Below are positions 49,852 through 58,340 of a DNA stretch of 64,000 bases, piece after piece. Each line of letters opens with the position of its first letter. Position 1 is the first letter of the stretch. Source of the DNA: Acidovorax sp. 107 (GTDB lineage: Bacteria > Pseudomonadota > Gammaproteobacteria > Burkholderiales > Burkholderiaceae_C); the NCBI RefSeq assembly GCF_003058055.1, contig NZ_QBTZ01000001.1, positions 4,668,001-4,732,000 of the forward strand, written 5' to 3'. Position numbers and translations under genes: made by a program. The notes below the pieces were generated by a model. It was not told the origin of the DNA, searched no databases, and was given only the letters and a program-made list of their open reading frames with translations.

Positions 49852-50725
49852 GCCCCGGCAGGGTTTGCAGGCGCTGCATCAGGGCGGCCGAGGCCGCCAC
49901 CATCGGTGCGCGCAGTTCATTGCGTATCCAGCCCGCGTGTGCCAGTGCGGCCTTGAGCGGCGCGGGGTTGGGTTCGGCAAAGCAGGTCTCCACCCACGGT
50001 CGCAAGATTTGCCACACGCGGCGGGCCTCGGGCAGGTTGCCCACACGCAGCAGATCCACCAGTTCCACGAAATGCGGCGCGTGCCAATGCGCGCTGGCGG
50101 CAATGGCGCCGTGGCCGCTCCATGCCAGGGTGCTGAACATTTGCGCATCCTCGCCCGCCAGCACGGCCAGGCGCCCATCGGCAATCAACGCCTGCGTCTT
50201 GGCGGTGTCGCCTCCACAGTCCTTGATGGCGCGGATGCGCGGGTGCTCGGCCAGGGCCAGCAGGGTGTCGGTGGTCAGCGTGGCGCCGGTGCGGTAGGGA
50301 ATGTCATAAACGATCAATGGCACAGCGCTGGCATCGGCCAGCGTGCGGAACCAGTGCAGCAAGCCCTGCTGTGATGGGCGGATGTAGTGCGGTGGGGGCA
50401 CCAGCAGCCCGGCCAGCGGGTACTGCGCCAGGGCCGTCACCCATTCCACCGTATGGCCCATGTGGTAGCCCGACAGCCCCATCACCACCGGCAGGCCCTG
50501 CGCCGCGCCGAGCACGGTGTCCAGCACGGCCAGTTGCTCGGCCTCATCGAGCGCAGCGGCTTCGCCGGTGGAGCCACAGGCCACGAAGCCTGAGACACCT
50601 TGTCGGGCCAATGTGGTGGTCAAGGCCGCGAGAGCAGGGTGGTCCACGGCGCCGTCCTTGAACGGGGTGACCAGGGGAATCCAGAGGCCCTGAAATGGGG
50701 TGAGGGAAGCAGAAGCTGCAGGCAT
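49838..50725 (-). CDS. dihydrodipicolinate synthase family protein (DapA-like)
   Basis: 295 residues from the ATG at 50725 with AAGGA upstream; a start at 50788 is rejected. A class I aldolase barrel: FQGLWIPLVTPFKDGAVDH at the N-terminus, the GSTGE loop (CGSTGEAAALDEAEQ), the catalytic tyrosine in LIVYDIPYRTGATL with the arginine that binds the keto acid in DapA, and the Schiff-base lysine in RAIKDCGGD. True DapA has GTTGE where this has GSTGE, and YNVPxRT where this has YDIPYRT. It may therefore make 4-hydroxytetrahydrodipicolinate from aspartate semialdehyde and pyruvate, or act on another keto acid. A structured leader with a small peptide frame precedes it. Confidence 0.82.
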   Translation of the reverse strand: MPAASASLTPFQGLWIPLVTPFKDGAVDHPALAALTTTLARQGVSGFVACGSTGEAAALDEAEQLAVLDTVLGAAQGLPVVMGLSGYHMGHTVEWVTALAQYPLAGLLVPPPHYIRPSQQGLLHWFRTLADASAVPLIVYDIPYRTGATLTTDTLLALAEHPRIRAIKDCGGDTAKTQALIADGRLAVLAGEDAQMFSTLAWSGHGAIAASAHWHAPHFVELVDLLRVGNLPEARRVWQILRPWVETCFAEPNPAPLKAALAHAGWIRNELRAPMVAASAALMQRLQTLPGLSPR

Positions 50726-50856
50726 GCGAAAAATCCTTAGAAGGTTCGACCGATGGAAGAACCGTTTCAGGTGCGCGTGGAGTGCCAAGATTCAAAAAAG
50801 GAGAGTTTTTGCCAAGGGTTCCGTCGCTCATCCGGGACGGAACCGCACAGCTCCGG
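50726..50856 (-). promoter_or_regulatory. structured 5' leader of the dapA-like gene
   Basis: On the minus strand CAGCTC (50868-50863, inside the end of the leader-peptide frame) can pair with GAGCTG (50853-50848). A 9-base perfect hairpin GGTTCCGTC / GACGGAACC lies at 50844-50817. The loop of the second hairpin contains GATGAGC, perfectly complementary to GCTCATC (50866-50860) in the first, giving an alternative or pseudoknot pairing that excludes the first hairpin. A third small hairpin (GGTTC / GAACC) lies near the ribosome-binding site. No folding was computed. Confidence 0.45.
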
Positions 50857-50946
50857 TCAGATGAGCTGGGGTTTTTTGGCTTTGACCACGCACTGCAATG
50901 CCAACACGGAAGCGGTGGTCATGGCAAAGAGGCTGCGCGTGGTCAT
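50857..50946 (-). CDS. putative leader peptide upstream of the dapA-like gene
   Basis: 29-codon frame, ATG at 50946 and a second in-frame ATG at 50922, ending VVKAKKPQLI before TGA. Three Lys codons fall within five positions just before a hairpin arm that overlaps the last codons. A TATACT hexamer at 50958-50953 puts the expected transcription start exactly on the first ATG, so the transcript may be leaderless; no good -35 is seen. Lysine is the end product of the DapA branch, so lysine-responsive attenuation is a testable reading. It may equally be chance. Confidence 0.42.
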   Translation of the reverse strand: MTTRSLFAMTTASVLALQCVVKAKKPQLI

Positions 50947-50971
50947 CGGCGGAGTATAGCGAAGCGTGCGT

Positions 50972-51304
50972 TCAGCTGGCCGGCCTGACTTCTGGCGCTA
51001 CCAGCTCAGGACACGGCCAGTTCAGCAGCTCGGCCAGTCGGATGGTGATCCAGGTGGCCTCCGCCACTGGGACGCCCGATTCGGCAGTGCACAGGCCGGC
51101 GTGGATGCGCCGCAGGATTTCGGCTTCGGAAGGAGCCTGCAGGTGGTAGAGCGTCTGCGCTTGCTCCACCAAGTGGCCGGCCAAGTCCTCGCACAGCTCG
51201 TAGCGGGTGCGCACGCCGTCTGCCTTTTCGGTCAGGCGCCCCCGTGCGTCGGTGTATACCGCCATGAAGGATGGCGGCACATGAATCTGGTTGTCGTCGT
51301 ACAT
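50972..51304 (-). CDS. conserved hypothetical protein
   Basis: 110 residues starting MYDDNQIHVPPSFMAVYTDA, with an ELCEDLAGHLVEQAQTLYHL helix and EATWITIRLAELLNWPCPEL at the end. Mostly helical, soluble, no signal peptide or membrane segment. I recall no defined function. It lies 7 bases downstream of another small gene on the same strand, so the pair is probably co-transcribed. The stop is about 25 bases before the leader frame of the dapA-like gene. Confidence 0.75.
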   Translation of the reverse strand: MYDDNQIHVPPSFMAVYTDARGRLTEKADGVRTRYELCEDLAGHLVEQAQTLYHLQAPSEAEILRRIHAGLCTAESGVPVAEATWITIRLAELLNWPCPELVAPEVRPAS

Positions 51305-51311
51305 GGAGGTC

Positions 51312-51566
51312 TCAGTCCGGCGTGAATAGCCGCTCGAACTTGGCCTGGTCCGAGGCCAGCTCGAAGGTCACGACCTGACCCATTTTCATGTCCGACAGGC
51401 GGCACGCGCCAAACAAGGTGGTTTTTCCTGCCAGCTCCATCACATCCAGGTCGATGATGGCGTAGGGGTGAGGCACGAACACCTGGTGCTCGAACACGTC
51501 ACGGACCATATTGCGTGGGGACGGGTAGAGCTTGTAGAGATCGGTCTGAATCGTTTGGGTGGCCAT
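51312..51566 (-). CDS. conserved hypothetical protein
   Basis: 84 residues from the ATG at 51566; longer frames would run into the divergent gene's promoter. Starts MATQTIQTDLYKLYPSPRNM and contains HPYAIIDLDVMELAGKTTLF and LSDMKMGQVVTFEL. No recognised motif; soluble. First gene of a two-gene leftward unit with the 110-residue hypothetical. Divergent from the small rightward gene at 51654 with 87 bases between, which must hold both promoters. Confidence 0.65.
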   Translation of the reverse strand: MATQTIQTDLYKLYPSPRNMVRDVFEHQVFVPHPYAIIDLDVMELAGKTTLFGACRLSDMKMGQVVTFELASDQAKFERLFTPD

Positions 51567-51653
51567 GGGCTTTGAGGGCTTGGAAGATCGCGGACAGGAT
51601 CGCATGCGGGTACAGTGCGGGCGAATCGTACAGACAAACCCTTTTACCGATCT

Positions 51654-51884
51654 ATGGCACGCAACAAAAGTGAATGGCCCGCCAAGGTGCTGGCGCTGGT
51701 CCGTGGCGGCAACCTTCCTGCCGCCATCGCACAGATCAAGGTGGCGCCCACCGTAGGTGACATCACGCGCCTGCAGACCCTTTTGTCCCAACTGCCCTCA
51801 TCACCCGCCCTGGCGCAGTTGAACAAGGTGGTGGAAGAAGAGCGCGCCCTGTTGGCCGCCCCACGGCTGCACCGCTCGCCCTGA
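51654..51884 (+). CDS. small conserved hypothetical protein
   Basis: 76 residues from the ATG at 51654, starting MARNKSEWPAKVLALVRGGN, then LPAAIAQIKVAPTVGDITRL and LSQLPSSPALAQLNKVVEEE. Helical and basic; no known domain. It lies 48 bases upstream of moaE on the same strand, so it may be on the moaE transcript. Existence is supported by the compact frame and codon usage typical of the surrounding genes. Confidence 0.6.
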   Translation: MARNKSEWPAKVLALVRGGNLPAAIAQIKVAPTVGDITRLQTLLSQLPSSPALAQLNKVVEEERALLAAPRLHRSP

Positions 51885-51932
51885 TGCGCCTTCGTGCCCG
51901 ACGTTCACATGCCCCGCTGAGAGTTTTTTGCC

Positions 51933-52409
51933 ATGACTTTGCCCCGCGTTTCCATCCAGACCGAAGATTTTGACCTCTCCGCTGAGATCGCAGCCCTGCG
52001 CCGCGAAAACAAGGGAGTGGGCGCCGTCTGCAGCTTTGTGGGTACCGTGCGTGATCGCAATGATGGCGACCAGGTGTCCTCCATGGAGCTGGAGCACTAC
52101 CCCGGTATGACCGAAAAATCCATCGAAGCCATGGTGGACGAGGCCTTTCGGCGCTTCGATATTTTTGGCGCCCGCGTGATCCATCGTGTGGGGCTGCTGC
52201 AGCCTCTGGACCAGATCGTGCTGGTGGCGGTGACCAGTGCCCATCGGGGCCAGAGTTTTCAGGCCTGCGAGTTTTTGATGGATTACCTCAAGACCCAGGC
52301 GCCATTCTGGAAAAAAGAGGAAACAGCCCAGGGCGCCCGTTGGGTCGATGCGCGTGTGAGCGACGACGCGGCGCTGGCGCGCTGGGGAATCGCTGTGACA
52401 AATGCCTGA
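51933..52409 (+). CDS. moaE: molybdopterin synthase catalytic subunit MoaE
   Basis: 158 residues. MoaE landmarks: VGAVCSFVGTVRDRNDGDQV, MELEHYPGMTEKSIEAMVDE, VIHRVGLLQPLDQIVLVAVT, SAHRGQSFQACEFLMDYLKT and APFWKKEET with the conserved lysines of the active site. It accepts sulfur from MoaD thiocarboxylate to build the dithiolene of molybdopterin. Separated from moaD by the leftward dapA-like gene and three small genes. Confidence 0.96.
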   Translation: MTLPRVSIQTEDFDLSAEIAALRRENKGVGAVCSFVGTVRDRNDGDQVSSMELEHYPGMTEKSIEAMVDEAFRRFDIFGARVIHRVGLLQPLDQIVLVAVTSAHRGQSFQACEFLMDYLKTQAPFWKKEETAQGARWVDARVSDDAALARWGIAVTNA

Positions 52410-52505
52410 ACCAAGGGGCCGTCATCGCATCGCACAGCCTCTGCGCGAAAGCCGAGGGTGGGACCCGGTCGTCACGGCGCGCGGGCTGAGCGGCGGTGCG
52501 TTAGC

Positions 52506-52808
52506 TCACGGCTTTTGCGTATAACCCAGGCAAGCGCCCGCGTTGGCGCGGCCCTTGCACTCCCGGTAAAGCCGGCGATCACGCTCGGAACGGCTTTCTT
52601 CTGAAGGGCTGCGTTCTTGTTTCACTTTGGTGGATTTCTTCTTTTTGCTGACTTCGCCGTGGGCGCTCCTGGTCGAGTCCTTGGTGGTGGCATGGCCCAC
52701 CCCGGGTAGCGGCGCCAGGAATAACGTCAAAACCAGCAAGAGCAGTGGTGCCGCCCCCTTGCGGCGCGCGGATGAGCGGGTGAACTGTTGACGTGATGGA
52801 AATGGCAT
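52506..52808 (-). CDS. small secreted basic protein, unknown function
   Basis: 100 residues. An N-terminal signal peptide (LLLLVLTLFLAPLPGVGHA, cleavage near GHA) is followed by a Lys/Ser/Glu-rich linker (EVSKKKKSTKVKQERSPSEE). The C-terminal end has a two-cysteine motif, RRLYRECKGRANAGACLGYT. The mature part is short and very basic, suggesting an envelope or nucleic-acid-contacting protein, but no function is known to me. Convergent with moaE; its 5' end faces the rpsO promoter region. Confidence 0.7.
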   Translation of the reverse strand: MPFPSRQQFTRSSARRKGAAPLLLLVLTLFLAPLPGVGHATTKDSTRSAHGEVSKKKKSTKVKQERSPSEESRSERDRRLYRECKGRANAGACLGYTQKP

Positions 52809-52989
52809 GGCGAGTCTTCTGGAATATTGCGTGGCCTGAAACTGGGGTGCCGCGCCATCTTAAGGCGCCCCGTGGCTGACTGGGGGGGGGCATGCTCGTC
52901 CCGCAACACAGCGGCTGTGGACAACCCGCGACGGTCTGCGGGCGCGCAGACAGGGCGTCGGCCGTGCCATCCGTGGTTTTGGGCGCTCG

Positions 52990-53004
52990 GGTTATAATCC
53001 GCAG
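52990..53004 (+). promoter_or_regulatory. -10 region of the rpsO promoter
   Basis: TATAAT at 52993-52998 in the context GGGTTATAATCCGCAGG, nearly the same as the rpsF promoter context. No good -35 lies 16-18 bases upstream. The 297-base interval 52809-53105 otherwise shows no gene. Confidence 0.6.
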
Positions 53005-53105
53005 GTTTTGCATGGTGCAAGACGCACGCCTGCGGCCGTTCCAGCTGCTGGCGCAAGTAAAACCATGGCCTTCCGCCTGCGGCAGGCCACATCCAAGGAA
53101 AAAAC

Positions 53106-53372
53106 ATGATTGCATCCTCCATCAAGGCCGAAGTCGTCAAGGCGAACGCCCGTGCTGCCAACGATACTGGTAGCCCAGAAGTGCAAGTGGCCCTGCTGAC
53201 CGCTCGCATCAACGAACTGACTCCCCACTTCAAGACGCATGCCAAGGACCACCACGGTCGCCGTGGCCTGCTGCGCATGGTGAGCCGTCGTCGCAAGCTG
53301 CTGGACTACCTCAAGGCCAAGGACGCTGACCGTTACACCGCGCTGATCGCCAAGTTGGGTCTGCGCAAGTAA
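53106..53372 (+). CDS. rpsO: 30S ribosomal protein uS15
   Basis: 88 residues. [20 protein letters not shown] at the start, then [40 protein letters not shown] and the usual end [13 protein letters not shown]. It is a primary 16S rRNA-binding protein. Followed by a terminator and then pnp, the conserved rpsO-pnp order. Confidence 0.98.
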   Translation: MIASSIKAEVVKANARAANDTGSPEVQVALLTARINELTPHFKTHAKDHHGRRGLLRMVSRRRKLLDYLKAKDADRYTALIAKLGLRK

Positions 53373-53387
53373 TCTTCATTGCATGCC

Positions 53388-53425
53388 AAAACGCCTGGGT
53401 TAGTCCGCTAGCTCAGGCGTTTTTT
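53388..53425 (+). terminator. Rho-independent terminator after rpsO
   Basis: Arms AAAACGCCTG and CAGGCGTTTT around a 16-base loop, followed by further Ts. It lies 15 bases after the rpsO stop and probably allows partial read-through into pnp. Confidence 0.88.
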
Positions 53426-53540
53426 ACTTCGGAGCCGCAAAACAGAGCGAAGCTGTGTCATTCCAATGAAGTTGTTGCCACTGTACGGCGCAGCGCTTCC
53501 CTGGAATGGCATCGTGTTCTGAATTGCTCTCCAAGACAAT

Positions 53541-53570
53541 CTGGTAGGGCACTACCAGCTATTAAATCAG
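53541..53570. repeat. diverged copy of the dispersed repeat before pnp
   Basis: CTGGTAG / CTACCAG inverted pair followed by CTATTAAATCAGG; on the minus strand this reads AATAGCTGGTAGTGCC, a variant of AATAGCTGCTAGCGC. It ends next to the pnp ribosome-binding site, so a hairpin here could affect pnp translation. Confidence 0.5.
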
Positions 53571-53579
53571 GAGCTGAAC

Positions 53580-55823
53580 ATGAGCATTTTCAACAAAGTC
53601 ACCAAGACCTTCCAATGGGGTGGCAAGACCGTCATCATGGAAACGGGCGAGATCGCCCGCCAAGCCTCCGGCGCCGTGCTGGTGAACATTGACGACACCG
53701 TGGTGCTGGCCACCGTGGTGGCTTCCAAGTCCGCCAAGCCCGGTCAGGACTTCTTCCCCTTGACGGTGGACTACATCGAGAAGACGTACGCTGCCGGCAA
53801 GATCCCTGGTAGCTTCTTCAAGCGCGAAGCCAAGCCCAGCGAGCACGAAACCCTGACCAGCCGCCTGATCGACCGCCCGATCCGCCCGCTGTTCCCCGAA
53901 GGTTTCTTCAACGAAGTGCATGTGGTGATCCACACGGTGTCGCTGAATCCTGAAGTGGACGCTGACATCGCGGCCCTGATCGCTACCAGCGCAGCCCTGG
54001 CCGTCTCTGGCATTCCGTTCAACGGCCCCATTGGTGCAGCCCGCGTGGGTTACATCAACGGCGAATACGTGCTCAACCCCGGCCAGACTGCGCGCAAGAG
54101 CTCGCAGATGGATCTGGTGGTGGCGGGGACCGAGGCCGCTGTGCTGATGGTTGAATCCGAAGCCCAGCAGCTGTCCGAAGAAATCATGCTCGGCGCCGTG
54201 GTGTTCGGTCATGAGCAAGGCAACGTGGCCATCAACGCCATTCACGAACTGGTGCGCGACGCAGGCAAGCCTGTGTGGCAATGGGAAGCACCCGCCAAGG
54301 ACGAAGCCCTGATCGCCAAGGTAGTGGCTCTGGCTGATGACAAGCTGCGCGCTGCCTACCAAATCCGCAACAAGCAAGCCCGCACCCAAGCGTGCCGTGA
54401 GGCCTATGCCGCTGTGATGGCTGGCCTCAAGGCCGACGGCGTTGAATTCGACTCCGTCAAGGTCGAAGGCATGCTGTTCGATATCGAAGCCGGTATCGTG
54501 CGCAGCCAGATTCTCGCCGGCGAGCCCCGCATTGACGGTCGCGACACACGCACCGTGCGCCCCATCGAGATCCGCAGCAGCGTGCTGCCCCGCGCCCACG
54601 GCTCGGCCCTGTTCACGCGCGGCGAAACCCAGGCGCTGGTCGTGACCACGCTGGGTACCGAGCGCGATGCGCAGCGCATTGATGCGCTGGCTGGCGAGTA
54701 CGAAGACCGCTTCATGATGCACTACAACATGCCTCCCTTTGCCACCGGCGAAGTGGGCCGCATGGGCTCGACCAAGCGCCGCGAAATCGGCCACGGTCGT
54801 CTTGCCAAGCGCGCGCTGGTGGCTGTACTGCCAACCAAGGAAGAGTTCCCCTACACCATGCGTGTGGTGTCGGAAATCACCGAGTCCAACGGTTCTTCGT
54901 CGATGGCTTCGGTGTGCGGCGGCTGCCTGTCGCTCATGGACGCTGGCGTGCCCATGAAGGCGCATGTGGCGGGTATTGCGATGGGCCTGATCAAGGACGC
55001 CAGCCGCTTCGCCGTGCTGACCGACATTCTGGGTGACGAAGATCACCTTGGTGACATGGACTTCAAGGTGGCGGGTACCACGGGCGGTATCACGGCCCTG
55101 CAGATGGACATCAAGATCCAGGGCATCACCAAGGAAATCATGCAGGTGGCACTGGCCCAGGCCAAGGAAGCGCGCATGCACATCCTGGGCAAGATGCAAG
55201 AGGCCATGGGCGAGGCCAAGACCGAAGTGTCGAACTTCGCTCCCAAGCTGTACACCATGAAGATCAACCCTGAGAAGATCCGTGACGTGATCGGCAAGGG
55301 CGGCGCCGTCATCCGTGCGCTGACCGAAGAAACCGGCTGCCAGATCAACATCGAGGAAGACGGCACCATCACCATCGCGGCCACCGACGCTGCCAAGGCT
55401 GACGAAGCCAAGAAGCGCATCGAGCAGATCACCGCGGAAGTCGAAATCGGCAAGATCTACGAAGGCCCTGTGACCAAGATTCTCGATTTTGGCGCGCTGA
55501 TCAACCTGCTGCCTGGCAAGGACGGCCTGTTGCACATCAGCCAGATCGCTCACGAGCGTGTCGAGAAGGTGTCCGACTACCTGACCGAAGGCCAGATCGT
55601 GAAGGTCAAGGTCATGGAAACCGACGAAAAGGGACGCGTCAAGCTGTCCATGAAGGTGTTGGCCGATCGCCCGGCAGGTGGTAGCGACCGTCCTGCGCCC
55701 GCAGAGCGTGGTGATCGCGAGCCGCGCCGCGACCATGGCCGTGATGGTGGACGTCATCCCGCAGAGCAGCAACAGCAGCAGGCCTTGCCTGCAGATGGTG
55801 CGCCTGCTCAGGTGAACGGCTAA
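53580..55823 (+). CDS. pnp: polyribonucleotide nucleotidyltransferase (PNPase)
   Basis: 747 residues. Two RNase PH domains (first from [20 protein letters not shown]; second around [20 protein letters not shown], with the catalytic aspartate region [19 protein letters not shown]). A KH domain follows ([20 protein letters not shown]), then an S1 domain ([20 protein letters not shown]). The tail is disordered, Arg/Asp-rich, with a Gln run. Phosphorolytic 3'-5' exoribonuclease of the degradosome. AGGAG precedes the ATG. Confidence 0.98.
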   Translation: MSIFNKVTKTFQWGGKTVIMETGEIARQASGAVLVNIDDTVVLATVVASKSAKPGQDFFPLTVDYIEKTYAAGKIPGSFFKREAKPSEHETLTSRLIDRPIRPLFPEGFFNEVHVVIHTVSLNPEVDADIAALIATSAALAVSGIPFNGPIGAARVGYINGEYVLNPGQTARKSSQMDLVVAGTEAAVLMVESEAQQLSEEIMLGAVVFGHEQGNVAINAIHELVRDAGKPVWQWEAPAKDEALIAKVVALADDKLRAAYQIRNKQARTQACREAYAAVMAGLKADGVEFDSVKVEGMLFDIEAGIVRSQILAGEPRIDGRDTRTVRPIEIRSSVLPRAHGSALFTRGETQALVVTTLGTERDAQRIDALAGEYEDRFMMHYNMPPFATGEVGRMGSTKRREIGHGRLAKRALVAVLPTKEEFPYTMRVVSEITESNGSSSMASVCGGCLSLMDAGVPMKAHVAGIAMGLIKDASRFAVLTDILGDEDHLGDMDFKVAGTTGGITALQMDIKIQGITKEIMQVALAQAKEARMHILGKMQEAMGEAKTEVSNFAPKLYTMKINPEKIRDVIGKGGAVIRALTEETGCQINIEEDGTITIAATDAAKADEAKKRIEQITAEVEIGKIYEGPVTKILDFGALINLLPGKDGLLHISQIAHERVEKVSDYLTEGQIVKVKVMETDEKGRVKLSMKVLADRPAGGSDRPAPAERGDREPRRDHGRDGGRHPAEQQQQQALPADGAPAQVNG

Positions 55824-55837
55824 ATTGTTGATCTGCT

Positions 55838-55892
55838 ATTGATTTGGTAGCTGCCGGTGCATATAAATCAAGCGCTAGCGGCCCAAATCACC
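55838..55892. repeat. copy of the dispersed repeat after pnp
   Basis: GATTTGGTAGCTGCCGGTGC, an A/T-rich loop, then AAGCGCTAGCGGCCCAAATC: an imperfect inverted repeat of the same family. It begins 15 bases after the pnp stop and may form a 3' hairpin. Confidence 0.6.
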
Positions 55893-55906
55893 TCTATCCA
55901 TCCCTG

Positions 55907-56905
55907 ATGAACCCTGCTATGCATGCTGTCGAGATCACGTCTTTCGGTGGGCCTGACGTGCTGCGTCTGGGCGAGCGCCCGGTGCCCCTGGTGGGTGCTG
56001 GTGAACTGCTGATCCGCGTCACGGCCAGTGGCATCAACCGACCGGACGTGTTGCAGCGCCTGGGTCACTATGCGCCGCCTCCTGGGACCTCGGATCTTCC
56101 GGGGCTGGAAGTCGCGGGTGTGGTCGAGTCGGGTGATGCGTCGTCCATGGCAGAGGCGGGTATCCGTGTCGGTGACCGCGTTTGCGCGTTGGTGGCCGGC
56201 GGTGGGTACGCGCAATGGTGTGTTGCGCCGGTGGTGCAGTGCCTGCCGGTGCCCGAAGGCTTCAGTGACGTGGAGGCCGCCTCACTGCCTGAGACGTTTT
56301 TCACGGTGTGGAGCAATGTCTTTGACCGTGCCCGCCTGCAAGCGGGTGAGACGCTGCTGGTGCAAGGTGGGACGAGTGGCATTGGTGTGACAGCCATCCA
56401 GCTGGCTCGCGCTTTTGGTGCCACCGTGATTGCCACTGCTGGTAGCGATGACAAGTGTGCAGCCTGCCTGACGCTGGGCGCACACCATGCCGTCAACTAC
56501 AAGTCTCAGGACTTTGCGGCCGAGGCGAAGCGAATCACCGGAGGGCGTGGTGTTGACGTGGTGCTCGATATGGTCGCTGGTGACTATGTCGCTCGCGAGG
56601 TGGAGTGCCTGGCGGAGGATGGCCGTATCGTCATCATCGCCGTGCAAGGGGGAGTGCAAAGTGGCTTCAATGCCGGGCTGGTGCTGCGCAAGCGGCTCAC
56701 CATCACGGGGTCTACCTTGCGTCCGCGTCCCGTGGGTTTCAAGGGGGCGATTGCACGGGCACTGCGTGAGCATGTCTGGCCCCTGCTGGCTGCTGGCAAG
56801 GTGCGACCGGTCATTCACAGCACGTTTGCTGCTGCCGACGCTGCCCAAGCGCACGCACTGATGGAATCCAACCAGCACATCGGCAAGATTGTTTTGACCT
56901 GGTAA
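55907..56905 (+). CDS. NAD(P)H quinone oxidoreductase, zinc-independent MDR family
   Basis: 332 residues from the ATG at 55907; an in-frame ATG at 55919 is possible. Quinone-oxidoreductase landmarks: [34 protein letters not shown], the cofactor motif [20 protein letters not shown], and [20 protein letters not shown]. It lacks the zinc ligands of alcohol dehydrogenases. PIG3-like enzymes reduce quinones with NADPH. It ends 4 bases before tpiA, so the two are co-transcribed. Confidence 0.92.
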   Translation: MNPAMHAVEITSFGGPDVLRLGERPVPLVGAGELLIRVTASGINRPDVLQRLGHYAPPPGTSDLPGLEVAGVVESGDASSMAEAGIRVGDRVCALVAGGGYAQWCVAPVVQCLPVPEGFSDVEAASLPETFFTVWSNVFDRARLQAGETLLVQGGTSGIGVTAIQLARAFGATVIATAGSDDKCAACLTLGAHHAVNYKSQDFAAEAKRITGGRGVDVVLDMVAGDYVAREVECLAEDGRIVIIAVQGGVQSGFNAGLVLRKRLTITGSTLRPRPVGFKGAIARALREHVWPLLAAGKVRPVIHSTFAAADAAQAHALMESNQHIGKIVLTW

Positions 56906-56909
56906 TCAC

Positions 56910-57659
56910 ATGAGCAACAAGAAAAAACTCATCGCAGGCAACTGGAAGATGAATGGCAGCCTGGCTGCCAACGAGGCCTTGTTGAAGGCCTTGATGGCAG
57001 GTGTGGCGGATGTGGCTTGCGATGTGGCCGTCGCAGTGCCCATGCCTTACCTCGCGCAGGTGCAGGCGCTGACGGTTGGCACCGCGATTGCGGTGGCGGC
57101 GCAAGATGTGTCTTCGCACGAGATGGGGGCCTACACGGGTGAGGTGTCGGTGGGCATGCTGAAGGATTTTGGTGTGCAGTACGCTTTGGTGGGGCACTCG
57201 GAGCGTCGTCAGTACCATGGCGAGACGGATGGGGTCGTGGCTGAGAAGGCTCAGCGCGCATTGGCGGCAGGCGTAACCCCCGTGGTCTGTGTGGGTGAGA
57301 CGCTGCAAGAGCGCGAAGCAGGGCAGACCGAGGCCGTGGTCAAGCGGCAACTCGCGGCGGTGATTCATCTCAACGGCCACTGCATCAGCGAAATCGTGGT
57401 GGCTTATGAGCCTGTATGGGCGATCGGCACGGGGCGCACGGCGTCGCCGGAGCAGGCGCAGGCCGTGCATGCGGTGCTGCGCACCCAGCTTGCTGCGGCG
57501 AGCGAGCATGCCGACCGCATCCGGTTGCTGTACGGCGGCAGCATGAACGCCGCCAATGCGGCTCAACTGCTGGCGCAACCCGATATCGACGGCGGTTTGG
57601 TCGGCGGTGCCTCGCTGAAGGCGCCCGACTTTCTACAAATCATTGCAGCGGCCCGTTGA
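56910..57659 (+). CDS. tpiA: triosephosphate isomerase
   Basis: 249 residues. [20 protein letters not shown] with the catalytic lysine at residue 13, the histidine in [16 protein letters not shown], the catalytic glutamate in [20 protein letters not shown], and the phosphate loop [14 protein letters not shown]. It interconverts dihydroxyacetone phosphate and glyceraldehyde 3-phosphate. Upstream of secG and the nuo cluster, a common betaproteobacterial order. Confidence 0.98.
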   Translation: MSNKKKLIAGNWKMNGSLAANEALLKALMAGVADVACDVAVAVPMPYLAQVQALTVGTAIAVAAQDVSSHEMGAYTGEVSVGMLKDFGVQYALVGHSERRQYHGETDGVVAEKAQRALAAGVTPVVCVGETLQEREAGQTEAVVKRQLAAVIHLNGHCISEIVVAYEPVWAIGTGRTASPEQAQAVHAVLRTQLAAASEHADRIRLLYGGSMNAANAAQLLAQPDIDGGLVGGASLKAPDFLQIIAAAR

Positions 57660-57701
57660 GGCGGCTGCGAAGCAAACAATTCAATCAGGAGTGAACAGAG
57701 A

Positions 57702-58067
57702 ATGAACGTGATCGTGAATGTGATTCTGGCGGTGCAGATGTTGGCGGCCTTGGCCATGATTGGCCTGATCCTGATCCAGCATGGCAAGGGTGCTGACATG
57801 GGGGCGGCCTTTGGCAGCGGTAGTTCGGGCAGTCTCTTCGGTGCCAGCGGAAGTGCCAACTTCCTGTCGCGCACAACGGCCGTGTTGGCTGCTGTGTTCT
57901 TTGTTTCGACGCTCGCGTTGGCCTATTTTGGTAACTCGCGTCCCGTCAGTTCGGGCAGCGTTCTTGAAACGCCTGCGACCGCTGTACCTGCGGGCGCGCC
58001 CGCCTCTGAGGCTGTAGTGGCGCCTGCTGTTCCTGCCTCCGGTGCAGCGCAGATTCCGACCAAATAA
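57702..58067 (+). CDS. secG: preprotein translocase subunit SecG
   Basis: 121 residues. Two membrane helices (VIVNVILAVQMLAALAMIGL; TTAVLAAVFFVSTLALAYF) separated by the SecG loop LIQHGKGADMGAAFGSGSSG and SLFGASGSANFLSR. The C-terminal 45 residues are Ala/Pro-rich and periplasmic or cytoplasmic by topology. It assists SecYE in protein export. The ribosome-binding site AGGAG is upstream, and the gene follows tpiA by 42 bases. Confidence 0.97.
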   Translation: MNVIVNVILAVQMLAALAMIGLILIQHGKGADMGAAFGSGSSGSLFGASGSANFLSRTTAVLAAVFFVSTLALAYFGNSRPVSSGSVLETPATAVPAGAPASEAVVAPAVPASGAAQIPTK

Positions 58068-58078
58068 TTGAACTGAAT

Positions 58079-58108
58079 TTCGGCCTGTTGGGCCGAAGCA
58101 GGGTTTTT
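58079..58108 (+). terminator. weak terminator-like hairpin after secG
   Basis: Arms TTCGGCC and GGCCGAA with a TGTTG loop, then GCAGGG and five Ts. The T-run starts six bases late, so termination may be partial, allowing read-through to the tRNA gene. Confidence 0.55.
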
Positions 58109-58182
58109 CCGGAGTAGAATTCTGGATTGTCTGGAAAGCGAAAAGCCGCAAGGTTCCTCATGCCATCCAGATGCAAAAATCA

Positions 58183-58267
58183 GCCGTCGTGGTGAAATTG
58201 GTAGACACGCTATCTTGAGGGGGTAGTGGCGAAAGCTGTGCGAGTTCGAGTCTCGCCGACGGCACCA
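58183..58267 (+). tRNA. tRNA-Leu (anticodon GAG)
   Basis: 85 bases including an encoded CCA. Acceptor arms GCCGTCG / CGACGGC pair perfectly, with discriminator A. The D arm has GGTAGACAC. The anticodon stem CTATC / GGTAG (one T-G pair) carries loop TTGAGGG with GAG in the centre. A long variable arm (TGGCGAAAGCTG) marks it as class II leucine. The T arm has GTTCGAGTC. It reads CUC/CUU codons. Position between secG and nuoA is the common order in this group. Confidence 0.96.
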
Positions 58268-58340
58268 AAACAAAGGCCTGCCTGCATGACCCGGCTTGGG
58301 TCCTGGCGGGCAAGGCCACAGCGGTGAGCACATCCTCAAG

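Noticed and set aside
53562..55772. 736-residue open frame opposite pnp
   Set aside because: Antisense shadow of a highly conserved gene; translation is His/Gly/Leu-rich without domains.
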